Origin: an uncultured Lachnospiraceae bacterium
GTDB lineage: Bacteria > Bacillota > Clostridia > Lachnospirales > Lachnospiraceae
Direction of reading: 5' to 3'
NCBI GenBank assembly: GCA_946554445.1
Contig: CAMNSD010000004.1
Span: 62,001 to 126,000 of the forward strand
DNA length: 64,000 bases
Below the pieces are notes generated by a model. It ran no database searches. It was not told the origin of the DNA and saw only the letters and a list, made by a program, of their open reading frames with translations. Below are positions 8,994 through 18,379 of this stretch, one piece after another; positions within the stretch are counted from its first letter, which is position 1, and each line of letters opens with the position of its first letter. The translations under genes and the position numbers were made by a program.

Positions 8994-9431
8994 TTATAGC
9001 ATTTTATGATAAAACGCTACGGCGCCACGGATTTCTTCTTCGGTGGGATGCCCTTTGGCGATACCGCCAATCAACTTGAACGGGCCATAGGTATCGTAAC
9101 CCTTACATCCATAGCTTCCCATCACCTTCGCGCCGTTTGCTTCCAGTGTCTTGGTAATATTTTTCACATATCCATCGCTGGGATTCCCACAGGTATAGAG
9201 AAGAAAGACATTCACATCTCTAGGTATTTTTGTGGCAAAGTTTTCTGTACGCTTGTAAAATTTTCCATAGGCAATCCCTGCGGCAAGACCAACCATATCA
9301 TAATCTGACAGGTCTATGGCCTCTGCATTCTCAATGCTGACAACATCCACATTTTGCTCTGCCGCAATTGCCTCCACAAGTTTCTTCGTATTCCCATGAT
9401 GAGTGGATTCATAAATGATGATCGTTCTCAT
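8994..9431 (-). CDS. Flavodoxin-family protein
   Basis: The 145-residue protein begins with the FMN phosphate-binding loop YESTHHGNTKKLVEAIA, equivalent to the T-x-T-G-N-T motif of flavodoxins. A second loop (LAAGIAYGKFYKRTENF) and LLYTCGNPSDGYVKN provide the expected isoalloxazine contacts. It acts as a cytoplasmic electron carrier or flavin reductase; the partner is unknown. It lies 40 bp upstream of the Fic gene on the same strand and may be co-transcribed. Confidence 0.88.
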   Translation of the reverse strand: MRTIIIYESTHHGNTKKLVEAIAAEQNVDVVSIENAEAIDLSDYDMVGLAAGIAYGKFYKRTENFATKIPRDVNVFLLYTCGNPSDGYVKNITKTLEANGAKVMGSYGCKGYDTYGPFKLIGGIAKGHPTEEEIRGAVAFYHKML

Positions 9432-9746
9432 AAAATGTGCCTCCTGTCATTCCAAACAGCTTGAAAGATACAACGCTTCTAAATTTTCATGATAACTATG
9501 ATATAATAGTATCGTTCTATGGCATCAAAATCAACAAAAAGATAAATTACCCTTTTCTTTTATGCATTCAATATAACACTTACCACCGTTTGGATTTAAC
9601 AGGATAAGCAATAGAAATAATTGTACCGCGTAATTACATCACAGCCAGCATCAAGCTCTCTCCGACAAAACAAACCACACAAAATCGGGCATACCACCTG
9701 GCGCAAAGCTATACTACAATTACAGCAACAGCAAAGGAGACAGACC
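9432..9746. other. Divergent intergenic region between flavodoxin and AraC genes
   Basis: A 315-bp AT-rich spacer between divergent genes. A TATAAT hexamer lies at 9502-9507 on the plus strand, without a convincing -35 partner. The AAGGAG ribosome binding site of the AraC/GyrI gene lies near its right end (about 9735). An upstream in-frame start at 9621 is open, but its translation is basic and glutamine-rich and does not look coding. Confidence 0.4.
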
Positions 9747-10604
9747 ATGGAATGGATGAAGGCAATCGGAGACGCCGTAGATTACATCGAGACACATATC
9801 ACAGAAGATATTGACACGGATGCCGTGGCCAGACATGTCTGCATTTCACCCTTTTATTTTCAGAAAGGCTTCAGTATGCTCTGCGGCTACACCGTTGCGG
9901 AATATATCCGGAACCGCAGGCTGGCCCTGGCAGGAGGGGAACTGATTGCAGGCAATGTGAAAATTATCGATCTCGCTCTCAAATACGGTTATGATTCCCC
10001 CGATAGTTTTACGAAAGCCTTTACCCGGTTCCACGGCATCACCCCTTCTATGGCGCGCAAGGAAGGCATAATGTTAAAGTCCTTTGCCCCGCTGAAACTG
10101 ACAATCTCTTTGAAAGGTGGTTATCTGATGGATTACAAGATTACGAAAAAAGAAAGTTTCACGGTACTGGGTTTTTCCCGCACTTTTGTCTACGAAAATG
10201 CCAACCGTGACTGCCCTGCTTTTTGGCAGGAACATTACGCCCAGGGCCGCGGACGGTATGTACACGGCATGTTTGGTGTGAACATTGACTGTTTTATGGG
10301 ACATGAAAGTTTTGAATATCTGATTGCAGATCCCTACAATCCAGCCATGGATATCCCGGAAGGCTTCGTGGTAAAGACCATTCCCGCCTTCACCTGGGCA
10401 GTCTTTCCTTGTATCGGCCCTGCGCCGGATACCATGCAAAACATCAACACCAGAATCTTCTCCGAGTGGCTCCCCGCCTTAAAAGAATATGAACTGGCGG
10501 CAGGTTACTGCATCGAAATGTATGACAATCCGGAAAAATACCCGGAAGGGACTTTGGATGTAAATTATCACGCGGAAATCTGGTTCCCCGTTACTAAGAA
10601 ATAA
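9747..10604 (+). CDS. AraC-family regulator with GyrI-like effector domain
   Basis: The 285-residue protein has an N-terminal AraC DNA-binding domain (residues about 8-110: ITEDIDTDAVARHVCISPFYFQKGF and LKYGYDSPDSFTKAFTRFHGITPS) followed by a GyrI/SOUL-like ligand-binding domain (residues about 125-285) ending LDVNYHAEIWFPV, as in the Rob/SoxS-like BltR/TipAS class. AAGGAG lies 7 nt before the ATG at 9747. Such regulators usually control efflux or detoxification genes in response to lipophilic drugs. No obvious target lies downstream; a strong terminator follows directly, so it is probably monocistronic. The neighbouring flavodoxin gene is divergent and may share control. Confidence 0.9.
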   Translation: MEWMKAIGDAVDYIETHITEDIDTDAVARHVCISPFYFQKGFSMLCGYTVAEYIRNRRLALAGGELIAGNVKIIDLALKYGYDSPDSFTKAFTRFHGITPSMARKEGIMLKSFAPLKLTISLKGGYLMDYKITKKESFTVLGFSRTFVYENANRDCPAFWQEHYAQGRGRYVHGMFGVNIDCFMGHESFEYLIADPYNPAMDIPEGFVVKTIPAFTWAVFPCIGPAPDTMQNINTRIFSEWLPALKEYELAAGYCIEMYDNPEKYPEGTLDVNYHAEIWFPVTKK

Positions 10605-10610
10605 TCATAG

Positions 10611-10652
10611 AAAAGCCCTCGAACCTGTTCTTCACAGTCCCGAGGGCTTTTC
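10611..10652 (+). terminator. Intrinsic terminator after the AraC/GyrI gene
   Basis: AAAAGCCCTCG and CGAGGGCTTTT form an 11-bp stem with a 19-nt loop, starting 7 bp after the stop codon. The A/T ends make it usable on both strands. Confidence 0.85.
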
Positions 10653-10661
10653 TTCTGGTTA

Positions 10662-10679
10662 TTTGAGATCCATTATCCT
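10662..10679. repeat. 18-bp direct repeat, left copy, at the PIN antitoxin stop codon
   Basis: The plus-strand sequence TTTGAGATCCATTATCCT is identical to 11437-11454. On the minus strand it contains the last Gly codon and the TAA stop of the PIN-antitoxin gene. The two copies bracket the toxin-antitoxin module with a 775-bp offset. Confidence 0.85.
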
Positions 10680-10873
10680 TTCATAGATAAGATTTCCTGA
10701 ATAGTATAATCTGGCTGTTCATATTTCTCTTTCGTATAATCGCCAGTACCTCCATTGTCAAATTCCTCTAAATATCTTGCCATTCCAATCGGGCCAAGCG
10801 CTTTTACTAATGCTTCTGTCCCCATTCTCCTAATGTCACTTGGTTTTGCTATTTTAATCTTCTTTGTTGTCAT
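10673..10873 (-). CDS. Probable antitoxin of the PIN toxin
   Basis: A 66-residue basic/acidic protein, MTTKKIKIAKPSDIRRMG followed by TEALVKALGPIGMARYLEEF, resembling the small partners that accompany PIN-domain genes in bacteria and cyanobacteria. The ATG at 10873 has GGAGG 9 nt upstream, inside the 3' end of the PIN gene, so the two overlap by 20 bp and are translationally coupled. The order (toxin first) is the reverse of most VapBC pairs. The final Gly codon and stop lie in an 18-bp direct repeat shared with the surface-protein gene end. Antitoxin function is inferred from position and size. Confidence 0.65.
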   Translation of the reverse strand: MTTKKIKIAKPSDIRRMGTEALVKALGPIGMARYLEEFDNGGTGDYTKEKYEQPDYTIQEILSMKG

Positions 10874-11312
10874 TATCAAATACCTCCATCACATATTCAA
10901 TCGGATTCTTCACATCTACCTTACAAAATATTTTTTTACAATTACGCAAAAATTTCATATCCGTTGTTAAAAGAATCTCTGCCCCTGCTTCTGCACTCGC
11001 CAGATGCAAGCTGTCAAATGCCCTGATATTAGATATTTGCATTATTTCTTTTGCCCTATCTTCTATTTTTTCATCTAATTCTTTCGTATTTGAAATCAGT
11101 GCCTTGTATACCCCTTCCACATTTCCCCGTTTTTCAGGACTAACAATTTTTGATATTTCTATATCCAATATGTCCGAACCAATAATTTCATCTTCCCCTT
11201 CATAGGCTTTCTGCATAATAATCAAAATTGCTTCCCGTTCCAAATAATTTTTAATATTTGATCTATCATCAAACAAACGGTTATAACAACAATTATCCAA
11301 ATAAATTTTCAA
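10854..11312 (-). CDS. PIN-domain ribonuclease (toxin-like)
   Basis: The 152-residue protein starts MKIYLDNCCYNRLFDD, with the first PIN acidic residue at D6, has IGSDILDIEISKI in the middle, and ends with the FDSLHLASAEAGAEILLTTDMKFL block containing the D-x3-A and TxD acidic residues of PIN nucleases. These coordinate metal ions for RNA cleavage. The gene overlaps its likely antitoxin. It lies 135 bp downstream of the giant surface-protein gene on the same strand. A -10-like TATAAT is visible on the minus strand at 11382-11377. Target RNA is unknown. Confidence 0.82.
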   Translation of the reverse strand: MKIYLDNCCYNRLFDDRSNIKNYLEREAILIIMQKAYEGEDEIIGSDILDIEISKIVSPEKRGNVEGVYKALISNTKELDEKIEDRAKEIMQISNIRAFDSLHLASAEAGAEILLTTDMKFLRNCKKIFCKVDVKNPIEYVMEVFDNDNKED

Positions 11313-11436
11313 TAAAAACCACCCCCTATGTATCTCTTTTCAGCAAGAGGCTACTAACTCACCGATATCTGTTTGTATTATAACAAAGATGCTATTAATT
11401 TATGATACCCTAAAATCATCAAAATGGTCAACAACC

Positions 11437-11454
11437 TTTGAGATCCATTATCCT
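11437..11454. repeat. 18-bp direct repeat, right copy, at the surface-protein stop codon
   Basis: Identical to 10662-10679. On the minus strand it holds the final Gly codon and TAA of the 2258-residue surface protein gene. Together the copies enclose exactly the PIN toxin-antitoxin module. Confidence 0.85.
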
Positions 11455-14400
11455 CTATCATTTTGCGGCTCTTTTTCTTTCCTGCGCAACATAATCACAA
11501 CCACTGCCGTCACCACCGCTATCAGAATCAGCCAGATAAAGCAACAGATTCCAAAGAATGTGGGGCAGATATGGCAAAGTTCGCATTTTAGACTGCCGCC
11601 TGCTTCTGTTGTATCTATCTCCGTGTATGCGATGGCATAGCTTGAGAACCGGTCTGTGCCAATCGTGATAGTTCCAGGCACATCATCCATGTCATTCATA
11701 AAGGCATACGCCTCTTCGTGGGCACGGATAATATAAAATTCTCTGCCATCACTTAGCAGTCTTTCAGGAATACCAATCACCACTTCTATCGGTTCATCCG
11801 CCTCGGTAATAGGATTCCAATCGTCCTCTCCAATCTTGATAAACATGGAGATGTCAATATACATGCCAAGTTCAAGCCCCGGCACCTTTTTCTGATACTC
11901 CTCAATGCCTTTTTCTATTAGCGCTTTATCCTGCTCTGGCACCTGATTGGAAATGTCTTTTACGTCAATTCTAATCTCCACGGTTTCGCCGTTATTCACA
12001 AGTTCCAACTGTTCCGGCATCAAAACCGCATTTGCTACAGCAATGGTATCTGTCACGCCTGCAGTATATTCCTGTTCCGCACAGACTACCGTTACAATAA
12101 CCGCACCGCTGCCCACTTGTAAGGCCGTACTCGTTTCAGTCATGCCTTCCACATTTCCTATTGTCACAGGTTCGCCGGATATGACAAGCTCTCCGTTATC
12201 TACGGATACCGTAACAGTCTGCTCTCCGCCCTGTCCCGGCTGCTCGTTCTCTGTTTCGGACGATTTCATAACAGGTTCTTGTGTTCCAGTATCTTCCTGC
12301 CCTTGCTTATCCGCCGATGTGTCTGCCTGCTGCCCCTGTTGATCGTCCGGCATACCCGCCGCTTGCGATTGCTTCAGCTGAGTCTGATTCGTCGGATTCG
12401 TCTGGACTGTCGGCTGTGGTGTGTCTGCGGGAGGCGTGACCGCTGCCGTAGGTCGTGTGACTACCGGTGTACTAGTATTATTGTTGTTCCCTGGTGCATT
12501 ATTGTCATCATTACCACCATCCTCATCCCCATTATTATCATTCCCGCCGCTTCCGCTGATATCATCTTTGTTGCTGCTTCCTCCACTGTTCCCACCGCCG
12601 GATGGAGGGAGTTTGTCCACAAACCGGATCACAATACTGGCCGAAGTCTGGCCTGTTGCCCACGGTGGCAGTTCCACGGTTCCGTTTATCGTTTCTTCAC
12701 CAAGCGTCCCGCCAAAGTCCCCTCCTATGGAACTTGTATCCCATGTGACTGTCCGTTTTTCTGTTCTCGCCGTATATCCTGTTCCCGTGTAGGCCACTGT
12801 GAACTGTGCGGGAAGCCATGCGCCCACTTCCTGCGCTGTATAGCCGCCCTCCCTCTGTTTCTGTAACAGTGTATTCGGGTTCCGGACGGATGCAGTCACC
12901 GGTCTTACGGTCAGGATAACCTCACAATTCTTACCCCCGGCAGAAGCGGTATAGTGGTACGCCGCACCCTTTCGTACAAAACTGTCTGCTGTGGTAAATG
13001 ATGCCTCCTGTACGACTGCCTTTGTCTGATTATCATAAACTGTCTGCACATTACAGTGGTCTTTCAGGTATGCTGTGAGCGCTGCCTGGTTTTCGTTTGC
13101 AGCATCATCCGCATAGACTGTCAGACTGCCTGGCTGTGTGGTAATCCCGGTAACGGCACGTTTCTTAAACTCCACGGCAATCTGCACGCTTGATGCATCA
13201 TCCGGTATGGTATAGAGGTACTTCCATTTTCCTTTCCCGTCTCCTTCATCCCAAGTCATCCCGGAACCTTCGGCATCGGGTGTTCCCACTCCGGGTATGA
13301 TTTCTTTTCCGTCTACTTTGATGACCGGAGTGTATTCTTCCCCGTAGGTTCCGGTAAAGGTTACTGTTTTACCGTCTACATCGGGCGCATCCGGCTTGAG
13401 TACAGTATTTCCAGGCTGCCCTGCGCCTTCGCCCGTAACATTTGGTTCTTCTATCGTCACATAAGTGCGCACTTCAACTTTTGCAGACTCTGAAGCAAAA
13501 TTGTTTCCCGTTGCTTTCTTCCTTACATAAAGTTCATACTCTTTATTCGGATCAAGTCCCGTAAATGCCCCGCTCTCATTTACTTGATCTACATTTTTCC
13601 AGTCAGGCTCTGCGCCTTCCGGCAGGCTCCCTTTTTCCACAAGGATATATTCTTCCCCTGCAGCCGGGCCTATTATCGTTACCGTAGTATCGGTCACCAC
13701 CGTCTGTTTCGGCGCGGGCGCAGCGGGCCTGCCCGGAATATCTATTTTAACGCTGTCGCTGGCAGGAGTCGTCTCCCCGCCCTCCGTCTTTTGCGGATAG
13801 CGTATATAAATGGACGTTCCCGGTTCCATTGGCAGAGAGCCGTCTGCTTCCGGCTGTATCTTACTTCCCGACGGATCATCTGGATTCGTATAAACTTCCA
13901 CTTCCCCAATACCCGCAGGCAGCTTTACGACCTCTTTCTCGCGGTCTATCGTAATATCATGAATCGTAATCTCCGGCGCCTTCTGCAGGGAGATAAAGCT
14001 GACCGCCTTTACATCAGACAGATTCCCGGCGGCATCTTCCAGTACTACATAGACTTTGTGGCTTTCTCCTGACGTAAGTCCTGTCAGGGCAAAGGCATTG
14101 GACGAACCGCCTATGATATTTTCTTTTACATTGCCATTTTGGGCGCCTTTCTCCACTACTTCCTGTGCATTGGGCGCTGTCACTGGATCCACTAGCCAAT
14201 ATACCTTACCGCCCTCTGAGGGAATAAAGGTGATATCCGCGCCCTCCTGCGTGTGGTTTATAGCCGCAGGGCCCTGGTTGAAAGCAGGCCGCCCGGTATC
14301 GCATTTCACCGTGACTGTCTGCCACCCGCTCTCATTACCCGCATTATCCGCCGCTTTTACATAATAGGTGTGTGTACCATCGGTATCTACGGATATGATA

Positions 14401-17400
14401 AACGTTTTTTCATACACAGGAGAAGCACCAGGCAATCCTGACACCGTCTGCTCTGCGCCGTTTTCTCCGTCTTTCCAGACGATCCGGGCAAGGCCGCCGG
14501 AAAGAACGGCCGTATTCTTGTCATCTTTATCATCCGTCACGATCACTGTGACAGAAATCGCCGCGTTATACCAGCCGTTTTCATTGGGTGTCGGCGTATC
14601 GGGCAGGTTGATGGTCACTACAGGCGCATAATCCTCCGCGATGACTTTACCGCCGTCTGTTGTAAGACTTACCTGCGTGATATTGCCGGCCCTGTCCTTA
14701 GCCGTCAGCCGAATCGTACCGGTAAACTCCCTGTTCAGGGCAATCTCGTAATAACCGCTCTTCGCCCCAATCGTCTGAGTCTGCGGTTCGCCGCTGTCAG
14801 GAACTGCCGTATAAGTCACTTCCCCAACCCCAGAGCCGGTATCTGTTATATCATTTTCTGGTATATGGATTATCATACTCTTTTTGCCGATAATCCAGTG
14901 CCAGACGTTTTTTGAGCCATCTGTCACCGTCATGTTGGAAAGATCGATCACCGGCGGCGTTTTATCCAGCTTATAAGGAAATTCCGTCTGATAGATATTT
15001 CCGTTTTCGTCTTTGACATAAATGGTCTTTGTGCTGCCCTCCGTTCCTGTTTCATCCGCAATGATAACGGCAGTATTCCCTATCCCCGCGGGCGTCTCGC
15101 CCACACTGCTGCCGCCCTTGGGGCTAAAGGTGATGTCGGAACTATACCACTCCTCCACGGGCGCAGGATTGACCGCAACATAATCCGCCAGGCTCTTGTC
15201 GGCGGGAAGCGGTCTGTATTGGATTGTAAACGCCTGACCGGCTGTGCCCTTGTAATTGCCTTTTCCTTCCACTGTAACTGTGGCTGTGCCCGCATTGGTG
15301 TTATTTTGATAGGTAACGGTATAATCTGTGTCTTTGGTCAGGGTATAGAGACCGTCTTTGACCGTCACAGCTGGCATGATGACACTACCGGTATAATAGT
15401 ACGGCCCGGCAGGTACGACTACCATGCTGTCTGTCAGCGTTTTGGGTACAATCTGAAAAGCTGCCGTCCTGGTGCCGGTATAGTTGCCATTTCCCGTAAG
15501 GGTTATTGTATAAGTTCCGGCGGCTGTCCCCTTGTTGCCGCTTATGGCGTAATCCGTTCCTTCGGTCAGCGTCAGTGTCTTTGCGCCCGCCGTAATGGTG
15601 ACACTGTTTATGCCCTTTGTCTGTTCTAACCCTGTGTAGGTCAGAGCCGTGCTATCTAAGGCGACCGTTGCACCGCTTATGTTACAGGCATCGATCTTTA
15701 CCTGTGCAGATCCCGTCACGGTATTATAATTCTCTCTTGTTATTTGATAATACACGGTATACGTGCCGATATTGGTATAGCCAGGATTGGTTGTCAACGT
15801 ATAGCTCCCGGATGCCGTTTCCCTGTATTTCACAGTCGCTCCTGCGGGAGCATTCACCGTAATCCCATGGGCCGCCGCATCATAAGTGCCTGTGTAACCG
15901 CTTGCCGTCACGCCCGTCATATCCGCCTTCGTAATTTCAAAGGTGACAGCCGCCGTCTTGCCGCCAATGGTCAGTTTCGCCGTGGCGGTTCCGGCATTGG
16001 TATTATTGGTATAACGAATCTTTGTATCGTCCGGCTGATCCGCGCCGGTTCCCGCCCAGCTGTCACTGTAAGTAATTGTGGCCGGTTTGAGCGCGCTCCC
16101 GGTATAGGTCAGATCCGCGCCGCTCTTGACAGAAAGGGTGGCTGTGGCGGAGTGACCGCAGTTATCCGCGCATGTCTCCGTAATGACCGCCCCGCTTGCG
16201 GCATAAGATAAGGTATGGGTATGGGCAACAAGGAGAATCTGATTATTTACGAGTTTTAATTCTCTGTTCCCTATGTTATCTCCTGTCAGATGAAGATACG
16301 CCAAATCCGACTCCGTTATCGTATAGTCGGAGCCCTCCGCGACCACCGAACCATCGGTAAAATTTGCCTGCGGATTGATGTAAATGTCTGCGCCGGACGA
16401 AAGCGGTCCGTCCAGATAGAACTTCTTCCCACTGCTCATCCACAGTCCCCCGCCTTCCTCGCCGATGATTGGGGAACCGGAGAGATAAAGTGCAACCCAA
16501 TCCTTAATGAAACCCTTCATACATCCGCCGGATACATATGCTGAGTTTGCCCTAATATCATTGCCTACTTCACCACCTCCAAGCCACGTTCCACCTGTCA
16601 TATAAAGAGTAGCACTTTTAGGATGATTCTCACTCGGTCTTATATTAGATAATCCTAACAGTGTTCCCCCTTCTATATGAATTTTTACATCCATATTTTT
16701 AAAAACATCTACTAATTCCCCACGTTCTCCAGTTCCCGTTTCTTCATCCTGATAGCCGTAATAGTCATTCACCCATGTGGCAACCACACCGGAATCTGTC
16801 AAATCAAAACCGCTGTCTACATCTCCGTATCCCTGAAAGGAATAGTTGATACCGGACTTACTACTAATCTCCCCTAAATTGGCCAGATCAATAGGCGTAT
16901 CAGAACCGGTATAATATACCTTCGTCTTATCACCCTCCCCTGCCTTCAAAGTAAGATTATTTCCCATAGCATAAACCTGCGATCCAACACTTCCCCAACC
17001 CCTGACAGGCGCATAGCCGGTTCCGCCCCATGCGGGAAGTTCCGCATATAAATCCGTCTCTCCCATAATCTGGGCATACTCCCACCATGCCATGAGATTT
17101 GTATAGATTTCTTCCGGTATCTGTGCCTGTTCTGCCTCCGTAAAAGCGTCATATTCTTTCCTTAAAGCCTCCGCCTCCGGGACCGCTTCCAAAAAGCGCT
17201 CTTCCCACGCTTCGTACCCTTCTTCCTCCTCGCCGGGGGCGTCCTCCAACATAGCCTCCAGATCCGGCAGGGCTTCGGCGCGTTCTATAAAGAGCAGGAT
17301 GTTCTCTCCCACCGTCACCCGGATTTTGGGCAGGCTGACACCCTCCGCCAGAGTATATTCTTCCGGCAGAGACGCTGTAAAAAGATAAACTCCTACCGTA

Positions 17401-18224
17401 TTTTCATCATAGTCCGGTTCGCTGTGCCAGGTGACACCTTCTATGAGAATCGTCTCTTCGTCATCTGTTTCGCAAACCTTCTCTTCTACCGTCACAATAT
17501 TTTCCGCCTGGTATTCCGGCATGGTAACGGTATGAGTTTCCTGTCTGAGTCCTGTTTTTTCTGATTTTATTTTTATGCTGTCTGTGGCATTGGCTTCATT
17601 CCGCCCTGTGGAATCTGAAGCTGCTTCCTTATCTTGGCCTTGTACAACTGTAATTTCGCCAGAGTTATTATTTTCATCCTGACTGTTTTCATCACCAGTT
17701 TCATTGGTGCTATGATTCTTATCTTTGTCGTTCTCGTCTCCGACTTCGTCCGTACTGTCGTTCTCATCCCTGCCATCTTCACCGTCAGTTTCGTCAGGAC
17801 TGTCGCTCTCATCCCCGCCGTTTTCACCGTTATTTTTGTCCAAACCGGCCTTATCCTCATCCGTTATCTCTCCGGTGTTTAAGCCGCCGTCATCCTTTTG
17901 GGCATCATCTGCCTGGTCGTCATCCTCTTCGGGTATATCCTCATTGCCCTTTCTGGTAACGACCGCCTCCAGCGTATCCGGCAGGGACAACTCATCAAGC
18001 CCTGTCCCCAACGGTACTGTCTGTTCCCTGACCTCCTCCGGCAGTGTGACAAAATCAGACACATACTGTCTGTCTTCCCTTTCTGATTCCCCGGCCGCAA
18101 AGACAGATAGTGCTGTCACGATGTTGGGATTTGCCGTAAGCAGCATACCCAAACTGAGCATTCCCGTCAGTATGCGCAGACGCCTCTTTTTTCTTGATTT
18201 AAACCATACACGTTGTTCAGTCAT
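11448..18224 (-). CDS. Giant membrane-anchored surface protein with tandem Ig-like repeats
   Basis: A 2258-residue secreted protein. Residues 1-44 form a signal peptide (basic start, hydrophobic core, cleavage near VFAA). An Asp/Asn/Glu-rich low-complexity stretch follows (about 85-210), then a region of repeated GG-turn strands suggestive of a beta-solenoid (MTGGTWLGGGEVGN, ALYLSGSPIIGEEGGG; about 530-640), and many Ig/MBG-like repeats (TYTGSALKPATITYSDS, GNGNYTGTRTAAFQI, GKGNYKGTAGQAFTI). A Ser/Gly/Asn- and Thr/Pro-rich linker precedes a C-terminal domain. The anchor is a membrane helix (FFGICCFIWLILIAVVTAVV) with a basic RRKEKE tail; there is no LPxTG. Likely an adhesin or mucus/polysaccharide-binding protein. 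Its long leader carries a pentanucleotide repeat and a terminator-like hairpin. Its stop codon lies in an 18-bp repeat. Confidence 0.9.
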   Translation of the reverse strand: MTEQRVWFKSRKKRRLRILTGMLSLGMLLTANPNIVTALSVFAAGESEREDRQYVSDFVTLPEEVREQTVPLGTGLDELSLPDTLEAVVTRKGNEDIPEEDDDQADDAQKDDGGLNTGEITDEDKAGLDKNNGENGGDESDSPDETDGEDGRDENDSTDEVGDENDKDKNHSTNETGDENSQDENNNSGEITVVQGQDKEAASDSTGRNEANATDSIKIKSEKTGLRQETHTVTMPEYQAENIVTVEEKVCETDDEETILIEGVTWHSEPDYDENTVGVYLFTASLPEEYTLAEGVSLPKIRVTVGENILLFIERAEALPDLEAMLEDAPGEEEEGYEAWEERFLEAVPEAEALRKEYDAFTEAEQAQIPEEIYTNLMAWWEYAQIMGETDLYAELPAWGGTGYAPVRGWGSVGSQVYAMGNNLTLKAGEGDKTKVYYTGSDTPIDLANLGEISSKSGINYSFQGYGDVDSGFDLTDSGVVATWVNDYYGYQDEETGTGERGELVDVFKNMDVKIHIEGGTLLGLSNIRPSENHPKSATLYMTGGTWLGGGEVGNDIRANSAYVSGGCMKGFIKDWVALYLSGSPIIGEEGGGLWMSSGKKFYLDGPLSSGADIYINPQANFTDGSVVAEGSDYTITESDLAYLHLTGDNIGNRELKLVNNQILLVAHTHTLSYAASGAVITETCADNCGHSATATLSVKSGADLTYTGSALKPATITYSDSWAGTGADQPDDTKIRYTNNTNAGTATAKLTIGGKTAAVTFEITKADMTGVTASGYTGTYDAAAHGITVNAPAGATVKYRETASGSYTLTTNPGYTNIGTYTVYYQITRENYNTVTGSAQVKIDACNISGATVALDSTALTYTGLEQTKGINSVTITAGAKTLTLTEGTDYAISGNKGTAAGTYTITLTGNGNYTGTRTAAFQIVPKTLTDSMVVVPAGPYYYTGSVIMPAVTVKDGLYTLTKDTDYTVTYQNNTNAGTATVTVEGKGNYKGTAGQAFTIQYRPLPADKSLADYVAVNPAPVEEWYSSDITFSPKGGSSVGETPAGIGNTAVIIADETGTEGSTKTIYVKDENGNIYQTEFPYKLDKTPPVIDLSNMTVTDGSKNVWHWIIGKKSMIIHIPENDITDTGSGVGEVTYTAVPDSGEPQTQTIGAKSGYYEIALNREFTGTIRLTAKDRAGNITQVSLTTDGGKVIAEDYAPVVTINLPDTPTPNENGWYNAAISVTVIVTDDKDDKNTAVLSGGLARIVWKDGENGAEQTVSGLPGASPVYEKTFIISVDTDGTHTYYVKAADNAGNESGWQTVTVKCDTGRPAFNQGPAAINHTQEGADITFIPSEGGKVYWLVDPVTAPNAQEVVEKGAQNGNVKENIIGGSSNAFALTGLTSGESHKVYVVLEDAAGNLSDVKAVSFISLQKAPEITIHDITIDREKEVVKLPAGIGEVEVYTNPDDPSGSKIQPEADGSLPMEPGTSIYIRYPQKTEGGETTPASDSVKIDIPGRPAAPAPKQTVVTDTTVTIIGPAAGEEYILVEKGSLPEGAEPDWKNVDQVNESGAFTGLDPNKEYELYVRKKATGNNFASESAKVEVRTYVTIEEPNVTGEGAGQPGNTVLKPDAPDVDGKTVTFTGTYGEEYTPVIKVDGKEIIPGVGTPDAEGSGMTWDEGDGKGKWKYLYTIPDDASSVQIAVEFKKRAVTGITTQPGSLTVYADDAANENQAALTAYLKDHCNVQTVYDNQTKAVVQEASFTTADSFVRKGAAYHYTASAGGKNCEVILTVRPVTASVRNPNTLLQKQREGGYTAQEVGAWLPAQFTVAYTGTGYTARTEKRTVTWDTSSIGGDFGGTLGEETINGTVELPPWATGQTSASIVIRFVDKLPPSGGGNSGGSSNKDDISGSGGNDNNGDEDGGNDDNNAPGNNNNTSTPVVTRPTAAVTPPADTPQPTVQTNPTNQTQLKQSQAAGMPDDQQGQQADTSADKQGQEDTGTQEPVMKSSETENEQPGQGGEQTVTVSVDNGELVISGEPVTIGNVEGMTETSTALQVGSGAVIVTVVCAEQEYTAGVTDTIAVANAVLMPEQLELVNNGETVEIRIDVKDISNQVPEQDKALIEKGIEEYQKKVPGLELGMYIDISMFIKIGEDDWNPITEADEPIEVVIGIPERLLSDGREFYIIRAHEEAYAFMNDMDDVPGTITIGTDRFSSYAIAYTEIDTTEAGGSLKCELCHICPTFFGICCFIWLILIAVVTAVVVIMLRRKEKEPQNDRG

Positions 18225-18315
18225 CCTATTCCTCCTATAAGCCGCCTGTCCATTTTGGCGGTCGCTGTATATTTTTAAACGGTTTCCTAATATAAATTTT
18301 GTAAAACAAAATCAC

Positions 18316-18369
18316 AAAAAGCCATTATCCTCACAGAATCCTACTGTTCTGTAAAGATAATGGCTTTTT
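18316..18369 (-). terminator. Intrinsic terminator / possible attenuator in the surface-protein leader
   Basis: AAAAAGCCATTATC and GATAATGGCTTTTT make a 14-bp stem with an internal ACAGAA/TTCTGT extension. It lies about 90 nt upstream of the surface-protein ATG on the coding strand and is followed by TTTTTGTG on that strand. With no gene ending nearby on the minus strand, it is either an attenuator of the surface gene or the relic of a lost upstream gene's terminator. Confidence 0.7.
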
Positions 18370-18379
18370 AATGATAATT

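Noticed and set aside
11947-17882. Several open frames on the plus strand opposite the surface-protein gene
   Set aside because: They are shadows of the 6.8-kb minus-strand gene; they lack ribosome sites and have Ser/Pro/Arg-rich, non-conserved translations.
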